Assembly: GCF_010820665.1 (NCBI RefSeq)
Contig: NZ_JAAIKC010000004.1
Coordinates: forward strand, 1 to 64,000
DNA length: 64,000 nucleotides
From: Paenibacillus sp. SYP-B3998
GTDB taxonomy: Bacteria; Bacillota; Bacilli; Paenibacillales; NBRC-103111
Direction: 5' to 3'
The notes under the pieces are model-generated. The model saw only the letters and a list, made by a program, of their open reading frames with translations. It made no database searches and was not told the DNA's origin. Positions 24,631-34,010 of the stretch are shown here, piece after piece. How positions within the stretch are numbered: position 1 is the first letter of the stretch; every line of letters starts with the position of its first letter. Both the position numbers and the translations under genes were made by a program.

Positions 24631-25398
24631 ATGTTGAAAATAGGTTCTTATGAGTTTCATTCACGTCTTTTGTTAGGTACGGGAAAATTCCCTGATTTTG
24701 ATATCCAAAAGCAGGCCGTTGACGTCAGTGGATCGCAGATTCTGACATTTGCTGTGCGTCGGATGAATATTTTTGAAGCGAGTCAGCCTAATTTCTTGTC
24801 CATGCTTGATGTATCTAATTTCACGCTGCTGCCTAACACGGCAGGGGCAAAGACTGCAGAAGAAGCTGTACGTATTGCCAAGCTGGCCAAAGCTTCGGGC
24901 CTTTGCGACATGATCAAAGTAGAAGTGATTGGGGATGAGAAGACGCTGCTACCCGATCCTATCGAAACGCTGAAAGCTTCGGAAATGCTTCTAGAAGAAG
25001 GATTCATCGTGCTTCCGTACACCTCAGATGATGTGCTGCTTGCTAAACGCTTGCAGGAGTTAGGCGTGCATGCGATTATGCCGGGGGCGTCACCAATCGG
25101 AACGGGTCAAGGGATCATTAATCCGTTAAATCTAAGCTTCATCATTGAGCAAGCGACAGTGCCGGTCATTGTGGATGCAGGCATCGGTGCTCCTTCGGAC
25201 GCTGCTTTAGCTATGGAGATGGGAGCAGACGGCGTTCTTTTGAACACGGCTGTTTCTGGTGCGAAAGATCCGATCAAAATGGCTTTGGCCATGAAGCTTG
25301 CGATTCAAGCGGGACGCGCAGGATTCGAAGCGGGACGCATACCGAAGAAACGTTATGCCTCAGCTAGCAGTCCGATGGAAGGTTTCAGTCGTTTGTAG
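24631..25398 (+). CDS. thiG: Thiazole synthase ThiG
   Basis: A 255-residue TIM-barrel enzyme that makes the thiazole phosphate carboxylate from DXP, dehydroglycine and ThiS thiocarboxylate. [28 protein letters not shown]-like ([15 protein letters not shown]), the Schiff-base lysine in [10 protein letters not shown] (near 96), [14 protein letters not shown] and [20 protein letters not shown] are all present. Length is normal. It follows thiS by 5 bp with GGAGGGGG as ribosome site. The order thiO-thiS-thiG matches the channelled pathway. Confidence 0.96.
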   Translation: MLKIGSYEFHSRLLLGTGKFPDFDIQKQAVDVSGSQILTFAVRRMNIFEASQPNFLSMLDVSNFTLLPNTAGAKTAEEAVRIAKLAKASGLCDMIKVEVIGDEKTLLPDPIETLKASEMLLEEGFIVLPYTSDDVLLAKRLQELGVHAIMPGASPIGTGQGIINPLNLSFIIEQATVPVIVDAGIGAPSDAALAMEMGADGVLLNTAVSGAKDPIKMALAMKLAIQAGRAGFEAGRIPKKRYASASSPMEGFSRL

Positions 25399-25439
25399 AT
25401 ACATTTTAAAGAGCTATCTGATGAAAGGGAGAAGAGAAG

Positions 25440-26350
25440 ATGCCGATTTTCAAAGCGCTGACGATAGCGGGATCAGATAGCGGGGGTGGCGCGGGCATAC
25501 AGGCTGACCTCAAAACGTTTCAAGAACTCGGTGTTTACGGGATGTCGGCGATAACGGCTGTGACCGCACAGAACACGTTAGGTGTGCAGGGGGTATATCC
25601 CATGAGCGTAGAAGCGATTGAGCGTCAGTTAGCCTCTATTGGGGAAGATCTTTCTCCGGATGCGATTAAAACAGGGATGCTTTTCAATGGAGAGATTATT
25701 CAAGTGGTTGCTGCATCTATACATAAATTCAAATGGAACCATGTGGTTGTTGATCCAGTCATGATCGCGAAGGGCGGCGCCTCTCTGCTGCTGCAGGAGG
25801 CAATCGACACGATGATTCGTGTATTGCTGCCATTGGCCTCTGTGGTCACACCGAATATTCCGGAAGCAGAGGTGCTTAGCGGGATGCGTATAACGGATGA
25901 GGGTTCGCGTATGCAAGCAGCAAAGCGTATACATCAATACGGCTGTAAGCATGTGATGATTAAAGGGGGACATGATGAGGGCGATGCAGAGCAGGCTACC
26001 GATCTCCTATATGATGGCGAGACATTCACGTCATTCACGTCACGACGTTTGACTACACGTCATACGCATGGAACCGGCTGTACATTCGCTGCTTCCATTA
26101 CCTCGGGACTTGCGCAGGGGTTATCAATGCAGGAATCCTTAAAGCTGGCTAAACGCTTCATTCAAGCTGCAATCTCAGACCCGCTCGACATTGGCGGCGG
26201 TCATGGACCTACGAACCATTGGGCGTATCAACGTCGACAGCGTGAAAATATGGATAGAGCAGCGGAGAATGCTATGTTGCTCCATGAGCGAACTCCCTCT
26301 GCTAAAGAGGAAGTAACTAATGAGGTTCACTTCGAGATTCGAGGGGGAAG

Positions 26351-26354
<4 letters not shown>
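25440..26354 (+). CDS. thiD: Hydroxymethylpyrimidine/phosphomethylpyrimidine kinase ThiD
   Basis: A 304-residue ribokinase-fold enzyme that phosphorylates HMP and then HMP-P. AGSDSGGGAGIQADLKTFQE (9-28) binds substrate. DPVMIAKGG is conserved, and THGTGCTFAASITSGLAQG contains the anion hole and catalytic residues. The last 35 residues (after HWAYQRRQ) are longer and more charged than usual, ending HFEIRGGR, and run into thiE. The ribosome site GGGAGAAGAG lies before ATG. A gap of 41 bp separates it from thiG, but no terminator is seen, so the operon continues. Confidence 0.95.
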
Positions 26355-28802
<2,448 letters not shown>

Positions 28803-28810
28803 TTTATCCG

Positions 28811-28853
28811 AGGGGCGTTTCTGTCGAAAGTAATGACAGAACCGTCCCTTTTT
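28811..28853 (+). terminator. Terminator of the thiamin operon
   Basis: AGGGGCGTTTCTGTC and GACAGAACCGTCCCT pair with one mismatch region and are followed by T5. Confidence 0.7.
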
Positions 28854-28943
28854 GCTACGATAGAGAAAAGCTTAACTTCGTTAATTCGTTAAAGCGTTGA
28901 ATAGACCATGTAACCTGCGGATTTATAGGGAAGAAAAGCGCAA

Positions 28944-28972
28944 TTGACATGGAATCTTTTTCGCATTATGAT
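28944..28972 (+). promoter_or_regulatory. Sigma-A promoter
   Basis: TTGACA (28944-28949), a 17-bp spacer and TATGAT (28967-28972). It lies 115 bp before the ArsR-like gene and probably drives that gene and the aminopeptidase. Confidence 0.75.
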
Positions 28973-29087
28973 ACGGTTAAAAAGATTTGACCGTTGTCTA
29001 ATTAATCTCTTTTGGACAGTAAGAGCTGGCCAATAATCGCCTATTTAACGGGTTTATTGGTAAATTAGAGGGGGGGTCGAGTCAAAG

Positions 29088-29690
29088 ATGAAGATACAGC
29101 CAGTTTTTATTATCCAAGATCTTGAGCAATTAAAAACTGTAAGTGACCCACTTCGTACGAAGGTGCTTCATTATTTGATTGAGAAAGCCTACACCGGTCA
29201 ACAGTTGGCTAAACTGTTAGGAATGGCGCGTGCGAAGGTTCATTATCATTTGAATGAGCTGGAGAAGCATGGCTTCATTTTGGTCGTTCGCACCGAGCTT
29301 AAGAATGGTATTGTGCAGAAATTTTACCGTGCTGTCGCCCGTGGCTTCGTACCAAGCGAAGAGCTGCTTCCATACGTCTCCGAAGTTGAGAACTATTACC
29401 GAGAAACTACGCTGAGTGTCCTTGCCCGTGCTAGATTGCGAGCAATTGCCGCGCCTGAAGAAGCCTTCCAGATTCCTTCTTCCGATCGCGCACAATGGTC
29501 AAGAATGGCGACCTATTTGGAGGTCAAGATGAGCAAAGAGAAATTTGCTGCTTGGCTAACCAAGTTCCGCTCTTTAATCTTTGAGCTTGACCAACAGCAG
29601 GAAGAGAACGGGGAATGGTTTTACTTGACTACGGTTGGCTTCCAGATTAATGAGCCATCTTTTGCAGTGGACGAAGAAGAGGAGAGATAA
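29088..29690 (+). CDS. ArsR-like winged-helix regulator
   Basis: A 200-residue protein with an N-terminal winged helix: LEQLKTVSDPLRTKVLHYLI, then YTGQQLAKLLGMARAKVHYH LNELEKHGFI in two blocks and the wing VQKFYRAVAR. The C-terminal half (about 85-200) is helical with FELDQQQEENGEWFYLTTVG and resembles the effector part of HTH_20-type regulators. No metal-binding cysteines are seen, so it probably senses an organic or physical signal. Its stop overlaps the start of the aminopeptidase gene (TAATG), so the two are translationally coupled and probably functionally linked. Confidence 0.8.
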   Translation: MKIQPVFIIQDLEQLKTVSDPLRTKVLHYLIEKAYTGQQLAKLLGMARAKVHYHLNELEKHGFILVVRTELKNGIVQKFYRAVARGFVPSEELLPYVSEVENYYRETTLSVLARARLRAIAAPEEAFQIPSSDRAQWSRMATYLEVKMSKEKFAAWLTKFRSLIFELDQQQEENGEWFYLTTVGFQINEPSFAVDEEEER

Positions 29691-30808
29691 TGATGTTGGA
29701 CCCAAGAATAACGAAGCTTGCTGATGTGCTAGTAAACTACTCGGTTAAGGCGCAGCCCGGCGAGAACATCTTGATCGAAGCCTATGGGATCGATGCGGCT
29801 TTAGTGAAAGAGCTGGTTAAGAAAGTTCACGAGGCAGGCGCGCATCCTTACGTAAACATTAGAGATCATGCGATTATGCGCCAATTGATTATGAACGGCA
29901 CCGAAGCGCAAATGCAGAAGTGGGCCGATGTAGACGTTTTCCAAATGAAACAAATGCAAGGCTACATAGGTGTGCGCGGCGGGGCTAATATTTATGAACT
30001 GTCCGATATTCCAGCTGATCGTATGAAGCTGTATAATTCCATTTATTATCAACAGGTTCATTTTGATGTGCGAGTTAAGGATACTAGATGGGTCGTTCTT
30101 CGTTATCCTACGTCTTCTATGGCGCAGCTGGCTAGTATGAGCACAGATGCATTCGAAGAGTTCTACTTCAACGTATGTACAATGGATTACGGCAAAATGT
30201 CCAAAGCAATGGATCCGCTTAAAGATTTGATGGATCGCACGGACAAAGTGCGTTTGGTAGGCCCAGGTACCGATTTGAAATTTTCCATTAAAGGAATTGG
30301 CAGCGTGAAATGCGATGGCGGCCTGAATATTCCAGACGGAGAAGTCTATTCTGCGCCTGTGCGCGACTCCGTTAACGGTGTTATCACGTACAACACGCCT
30401 ACGCCGTATAACGGCTTTATTTTTGAAAATATTCGTCTTGAATTTGAACATGGCAAAATCGTGAGTGCGACGGCGAATGATACCGATCGTATTAACGGAA
30501 TTTTTGATATGGATGAAGGCGCACGTTATGTAGGCGAATTCGCTATTGGCGTGAATCCTTACATCCAGCACCCGATGAAAGATACGCTGTTTGATGAGAA
30601 GATCGATGGCAGCTTCCACTTTACGCCAGGCAATTGCTACGACGACGCATACAACGGCAACAAATCTTCGCTGCACTGGGATATTGTAAATATCCAACGT
30701 CCAGAATATGGCGGCGGCGAAATTTGGTTTGACGATGTGCTCATTCGTAAAGATGGTATTTTCGTCCTGCCGGAGCTTGCTCAGCTGAATCCAGAAAACC
30801 TGAAATAA
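29690..30808 (+). CDS. M29 family metallo-aminopeptidase (AmpS/AmpT type)
   Basis: A 372-residue cytoplasmic peptidase that removes N-terminal residues from peptides using two metal ions. Family landmarks: LVNYSVKAQPGENILIEAYG near the start, LRLEFEHGKIVSATA-like (IRLEFEHGKIVSA) with a ligand Glu, RYVGEFAIGVNPYI with the second Glu, LFDEKIDGSFHFTPGNCYDD with His, and SSLHWDIVNI with His and Asp. The end IWFDDVLIRKDGIFV replaces the more usual DG with DD. All likely ligands are present. The start is ATG 29690 (or the adjacent ATG 29693), with GAGGAGAG upstream. Confidence 0.92.
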   Translation: MMLDPRITKLADVLVNYSVKAQPGENILIEAYGIDAALVKELVKKVHEAGAHPYVNIRDHAIMRQLIMNGTEAQMQKWADVDVFQMKQMQGYIGVRGGANIYELSDIPADRMKLYNSIYYQQVHFDVRVKDTRWVVLRYPTSSMAQLASMSTDAFEEFYFNVCTMDYGKMSKAMDPLKDLMDRTDKVRLVGPGTDLKFSIKGIGSVKCDGGLNIPDGEVYSAPVRDSVNGVITYNTPTPYNGFIFENIRLEFEHGKIVSATANDTDRINGIFDMDEGARYVGEFAIGVNPYIQHPMKDTLFDEKIDGSFHFTPGNCYDDAYNGNKSSLHWDIVNIQRPEYGGGEIWFDDVLIRKDGIFVLPELAQLNPENLK

Positions 30809-30816
30809 ATGACATG

Positions 30817-30853
30817 AAAGCCGTAATCTCCTGTTGGGGATTACGGCTTTTTA
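30817..30853 (+). terminator. Terminator of the aminopeptidase operon
   Basis: AAAGCCGTAATCTCC and GGGGATTACGGCTTT form a 15-bp stem followed by T5. Confidence 0.9.
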
Positions 30854-30900
30854 TAATTTAGATTATATATAATAAGGTTACGTGGCGAGGCAGCGTTTAT

Positions 30901-31242
30901 TTTAACATATAAGAATTTATATTTGGGTGAGCGAAACTTGCCCCTTATGGATATGAGTGCAAAATTACCGATAAGCGTCAAACCTAAAAGAGACTGTCAG
31001 GATGATCTTCACTGACAGGTTAACAAAAAGAGAAGTAGAAGGCAGCTCCAAGTAGAACAAAAAAAGGGGATGGGTATGGGGTGGAGAAGCGTTAGTGGCC
31101 GCCTTTAAAGTCGTGTTCAATACCACCTTGTAAATTCAAGGAACACGACTTTAACAGCGGTTGGAACCCCATATCCAATCCCCTTCCCATGCATAAACTT
31201 ATGGGTTTAAACTAGGACGCCCTTAGGCGTTTTTCTTAATAG
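30901..31242 (+). ncRNA. Structured repeated element, copy 1 (full)
   Basis: About 342 bp, near-identical to 58607-58946 and similar to 39835-40079. Predicted stems on the + strand: GGGTGAG / CTTGCCC capped by CGAAA; CTTATGG / CCGATAAG; CTGTCAG / CTGACAG (30995-31018); a long arm GGGGATGGG... whose tip has TTAAAGTCGTGTT / AACACGACTTTAA (13 bp perfect) and CCTTG / CAAGG; CCCAT / ATGGG; and a terminal ACGCC-CTTA-GGCGT followed by T5. No ORF is present. Family not recognised. The T-run ending argues for an RNA transcribed on this strand. It sits between the aminopeptidase terminator and the quorum-type module. Confidence 0.7.
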
Positions 31243-31274
31243 TTTTTATCATAATGTCTGGGTTAGCGGTACTT

Positions 31275-31298
31275 TTAGTGTTAAATTTTTAACACTAA
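31275..31298. promoter_or_regulatory. Perfect 11+11 bp palindromic operator
   Basis: TTAGTGTTAAA-TT-TTTAACACTAA, with no mismatch, ends 20 bp before the -35 box at 31319. It is followed by no T run, so it is not a terminator. The likely ligand is the HTH-TPR regulator encoded at 32203, as activator or autoregulator. Confidence 0.7.
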
Positions 31299-31318
31299 CT
31301 TACTCTTTGAACCATTTA

Positions 31319-31347
31319 TTGACAATATTTTTATATGATGATAGGAT
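31319..31347 (+). promoter_or_regulatory. Promoter of the methyltransferase/HTH-TPR unit
   Basis: TTGACA (31319-31324), a 17-bp spacer and TAGGAT (31342-31347). The position downstream of the palindrome fits a site for an activating regulator. Confidence 0.6.
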
Positions 31348-31381
31348 AATATTATTTTTTATTGAATTATATGGATATTAT

Positions 31382-31453
31382 ATGAATGGAGTGTTTATTT
31401 TGATTGATAGGCTGCGCAGCTTACAATATAACATTTTAAGGTGGGAGAATTAA
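31382..31453 (+). CDS. Possible short leader peptide (23 residues)
   Basis: ATG 31382 gives MNGVFILIDRLRSLQYNILR plus WEN and a stop. It has no clear ribosome site and is followed at once by another short ORF with a good site. In HTH-TPR quorum systems a small peptide gene lies beside the regulator; this is one of two candidates, and the weaker by translation signal. Confidence 0.2.
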   Translation: MNGVFILIDRLRSLQYNILRWEN

Positions 31454-31456
31454 CGA

Positions 31457-31489
31457 ATGAAAAAGATTGTATTGTCGATATCTTCTTGA
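31457..31489 (+). CDS. Possible minimal peptide ORF (10 residues)
   Basis: ATG 31457 gives MKKIVLSISS and a stop. GGTGGGAG lies nine bases upstream, a strong translation signal for so short an ORF. The basic start followed by hydrophobic residues recalls the beginning of exported pheromone precursors. A +1 shift would extend it only by a few residues, so it may be a truncated precursor, a leader peptide or chance. It precedes the methyltransferase gene by 41 bp. Confidence 0.3.
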   Translation: MKKIVLSISS

Positions 31490-31530
31490 AAGTTCTGAGA
31501 AAATATGAATCACGATAAGGGGCCATAGTT

Positions 31531-32190
31531 ATGACAGATAGCGTCACACCTAATGGTTGTTGGTGGGATCAGCATGTTGACTTTTTTTCCGATGAAGCTT
31601 TATGGGAACAAGAAAGCAGAAAGACTTTGATGGATTTCTTTTTGAAATTCGCAAAATCTAACGTTCATAAGCGTGTATTGGATGTTGGTTGTGGTACGGG
31701 TATTAGTACTAAACGTTTAAACCAAATGGGATTCCAAGCAGTTGGACTTGATGTATCCCCAAAGATGGTTGATTATGCAAGGACGAACAGTCTAGAGGTT
31801 TTTTTGTCCGATTGCAACCCAATACCTTTCCATGATGAAAGTTTTAATTTTGTATTTTGCTGCACTGTATTGGAATGGGTACAAAATCCTGCTGCATTAG
31901 TCAGTGAAATGATTAGAGTTACTCGTTCAGGGGGAAGAATCGTAATAGCTTGTCTGGGGCCGCGGAACCTTCCATTTGATGAAGCATATAATAGGCTGCT
32001 AGGTGAGCAATCAAACTATAACATGCTTATGCCTGTGGAACTCCATCGAATGTTGGAGAGTTTAGGATTAAAAATTAAATCGATTAAAGGTGTAAGAAAT
32101 CAAGGAGTCTCTGAAGAGATGTATGACAAAATGGATTGGATTACAAAATCATTTTGCAGCAACTTATGGATAATCGGTTGTGAGAAATAG
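31531..32190 (+). CDS. Class I SAM-dependent methyltransferase
   Basis: A 219-residue cytoplasmic enzyme with the Rossmann-like methyltransferase fold. Motif I is VLDVGCGTGIS (near 50-60), the acidic end of strand 2 is GLDVSPKMVDYA, motif II/III is NFVFCCTVLEWV, and motif IV is RVTRSGGRIVIACLG. The pattern places it with the UbiE/Methyltransf_11 group; the acceptor (small molecule, tRNA or protein) cannot be told. AAGGGG precedes the ATG. Only 12 bp separate it from the HTH-TPR regulator gene, so they form one transcription unit. A role in modifying or making a signal is conceivable but unproven. Confidence 0.85.
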   Translation: MTDSVTPNGCWWDQHVDFFSDEALWEQESRKTLMDFFLKFAKSNVHKRVLDVGCGTGISTKRLNQMGFQAVGLDVSPKMVDYARTNSLEVFLSDCNPIPFHDESFNFVFCCTVLEWVQNPAALVSEMIRVTRSGGRIVIACLGPRNLPFDEAYNRLLGEQSNYNMLMPVELHRMLESLGLKIKSIKGVRNQGVSEEMYDKMDWITKSFCSNLWIIGCEK

Positions 32191-32202
32191 TGAGGAAAAA
32201 AT

Positions 32203-33462
32203 ATGTTCGTGAATAGCTTTGGTCACCTGATTCAATCGAAACGTGAAGAATTAAAAATTTTGCAACGAGAACTTTGTATGGGGATATGTACAAGGAGTAT
32301 GATATCACGGATCGAAACAGAAGATTATTTTCCCAATTTATTAATTGTAGAAAAATTACTAGAGAGATTGGATATCCATCTAACGGATTTAGTCCAAACA
32401 TTATGTGAAGTTGACGAGAAACAAACGATTCTAGGAATAATCTTTGGGTTCATGAATGACAGGTACGAAGAAAATAGAGATGCTTATACGATACAAAATT
32501 GGTTGCAAAAATTAAATGGAATTAAAACGGTTATCAAACCAGAACATGAAGTTATTATGTATTCTTTAAAAGCGTTTGTAGAAGACGTGAATCAAAATTT
32601 CATTGAAGCGGAAAAGTCATACAAGAAATTTATTGAATTAGCTAGGATAAGCAAAGATTTTCCACTCCTCATTTCAGCTTTGAATAGAATTTCCTTCATG
32701 TACATCAATATTATCCCTAACAAAGCAAGCGAATATATGGAGGAAGCTTCAAATTTAATGGAGAGATACAGTATTCCTGTCGATCTAACAATTTCCGTTA
32801 ATCTTACATTGTCAGCCTATAAGTATGCAATGGGTGAATACCTCACAGCAATTAAATATTTAAAAGATATTCAGTCTAGAAAAAGACTTTCTCCTGTTTA
32901 TCGATTTCGTTCCCATAATCTACTTGGGAAATGTCTCCATGCAGTCGGTAAATTTTCGGAAGCAGAGCTTCAGTATAAACTTTCTACATCATTTTTAAAT
33001 TATCATCCATCTTTTGAGTTGATTTATAATAACAACTTAGGAGACCTATATGCTGACATGGGTAAGCATGACGAAGCATACAAACATCAAAATTCTTCAT
33101 TAAAAATTGCATTAGATATCAAACAAACTTATTTTGCTGAAATCATACAGTTAAGATTGGCAAGGTTACATAATTTGACGGGGAAACACAATGAAGCATT
33201 GAAGATAGGAGAAGAAGTGATTAAATCAAGTGCAAATCATAGAAACCTTCAAATTGCTAAATTGATTGTATCGGAAGCGCAGTTCGCATTGGGAATTTTA
33301 AAATCGGACACTCTGATTCTTGAAATAATTGAGTACTTTAAACTTCAAGAAGGCATCGAGTCAGCAGGATATTTAAGAGAAGCATATAAATTACTAGCCA
33401 GAATAAGCAGACATTCCAAAGAGCATGAAGAATTATTTACTAGTAAACTATTGATATATTGA
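32203..33462 (+). CDS. HTH-TPR regulator, RRNPP-like (PlcR/NprR/Rgg type)
   Basis: A 419-residue cytoplasmic regulator. Residues 1-65 are an XRE helix-turn-helix (FGHLIQSKREELKILQRELC, then ICTRSMISRIETEDYFPNLL). The rest (about 90-410) consists of repeated helical pairs of TPR type, for example RSHNLLGKCLHAVGKFSEAE, LIYNNNLGDLYADMGKHDEA and LRLARLHNLTGKHNEALKIG. This architecture is that of RRNPP quorum-sensing receptors, which bind short imported peptides in the TPR groove. It follows a methyltransferase gene and a perfect palindrome upstream. Other HTH-TPR proteins (for example of antibiotic clusters) look alike, so peptide sensing is inference. Confidence 0.8.
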   Translation: MFVNSFGHLIQSKREELKILQRELCMGICTRSMISRIETEDYFPNLLIVEKLLERLDIHLTDLVQTLCEVDEKQTILGIIFGFMNDRYEENRDAYTIQNWLQKLNGIKTVIKPEHEVIMYSLKAFVEDVNQNFIEAEKSYKKFIELARISKDFPLLISALNRISFMYINIIPNKASEYMEEASNLMERYSIPVDLTISVNLTLSAYKYAMGEYLTAIKYLKDIQSRKRLSPVYRFRSHNLLGKCLHAVGKFSEAELQYKLSTSFLNYHPSFELIYNNNLGDLYADMGKHDEAYKHQNSSLKIALDIKQTYFAEIIQLRLARLHNLTGKHNEALKIGEEVIKSSANHRNLQIAKLIVSEAQFALGILKSDTLILEIIEYFKLQEGIESAGYLREAYKLLARISRHSKEHEELFTSKLLIY

Positions 33463-33653
33463 ACCTTCCATTGCTGAGTGCAGTAGAATTTTTGCTGTTG
33501 TAATCTTTCGTATCGAATCTCAGTTTAAAAATGACTGGTTGACCAGAGAAGTTCATGTTATAGATTTCAGGCGATGAAGAAAAATGTAACATCAAATATA
33601 ATTTTTTTGAGAGGATGTTATGAAGTTATTTCTCAGATAGGAGCCTAGGAAAC

Positions 33654-33827
33654 ATGTATTACAACGAAATTGTAAGAGAGATTGAAATTAAACGAAAGGA
33701 GTTATTGCATCTATTTGAAAAACAAGAAGTTCATACAAAGGATGTGCTAAAAATGTCTCATCAATTGGACAAATTGCTTAATCAGTTTTATGGGGTGAAA
33801 TCAGGGCACGACCCAATAGATTTTTAA
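33654..33827 (+). CDS. Spo0E-like aspartyl-phosphate phosphatase
   Basis: A 57-residue helical-hairpin protein, MYYNEIVREIEIKRKELLHL followed by the signature segment SHQLDKLLNQFYGV. The Spo0E family motif S-x-x-L-D is intact (Ser35, Asp39). Such proteins dephosphorylate Spo0A-P (or related response regulators) and delay sporulation. Length is normal for the family. GGAGCCTAGGAAAC precedes the ATG. It lies 191 bp after the HTH-TPR gene and may be part of the same module, linking a signal to sporulation, as Rap-like systems do. The partner response regulator is not in this window. Confidence 0.8.
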   Translation: MYYNEIVREIEIKRKELLHLFEKQEVHTKDVLKMSHQLDKLLNQFYGVKSGHDPIDF

Positions 33828-33857
33828 TTGTAATGAGGACAAATGTGACTAGAACTT

Positions 33858-33991
33858 CTTGGGTATGGGAGGGGAACAGCGATAGCGCCCGTATTTGAAA
33901 TCGTGTTATAACCACTCCATGCACTCAAAGAAACACGATTTCAAGAAACGGTTGGAACGCCATGCCTAATTCCCTCCCAATGCTTATGTTT
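33858..33991 (+). ncRNA. Structured repeated element, copy 4 (partial, diverged)
   Basis: About 134 bp corresponding to the long arm of copies 1 and 3. The tip stem is TTGAAATCGTGTT / AACACGATTTCAA, 13 bp and perfect, but with two base-pair changes relative to copy 1 (A-T to G-C and G-C to A-T). The next stem has CCGT / ACGG where copy 1 has CCGC / GCGG. Stem changes on both sides preserve pairing. The 5' multi-stem part and the terminal hairpin are missing. It lies between the Spo0E-like gene and thrS. Confidence 0.6.
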
Positions 33992-34010
33992 AGAATGTCC
34001 TAGCACAAAT

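Noticed and set aside
29801-30697. Minus-strand open frame of 298 codons
   Set aside because: It is antisense to the M29 aminopeptidase, whose catalytic motifs are all present on the + strand.
30901-31242. IscB/IsrB omega-RNA (HEARO) or TnpB guide RNA identity for the repeated element
   Set aside because: I could not match the conserved blocks I remember from those RNAs, and no nuclease gene is adjacent. It stays a hypothesis and not a call.
31275-31298. Terminator at the perfect palindrome
   Set aside because: There is no T run after it, its 2-nt centre cannot form a proper loop, and it sits right before a promoter.
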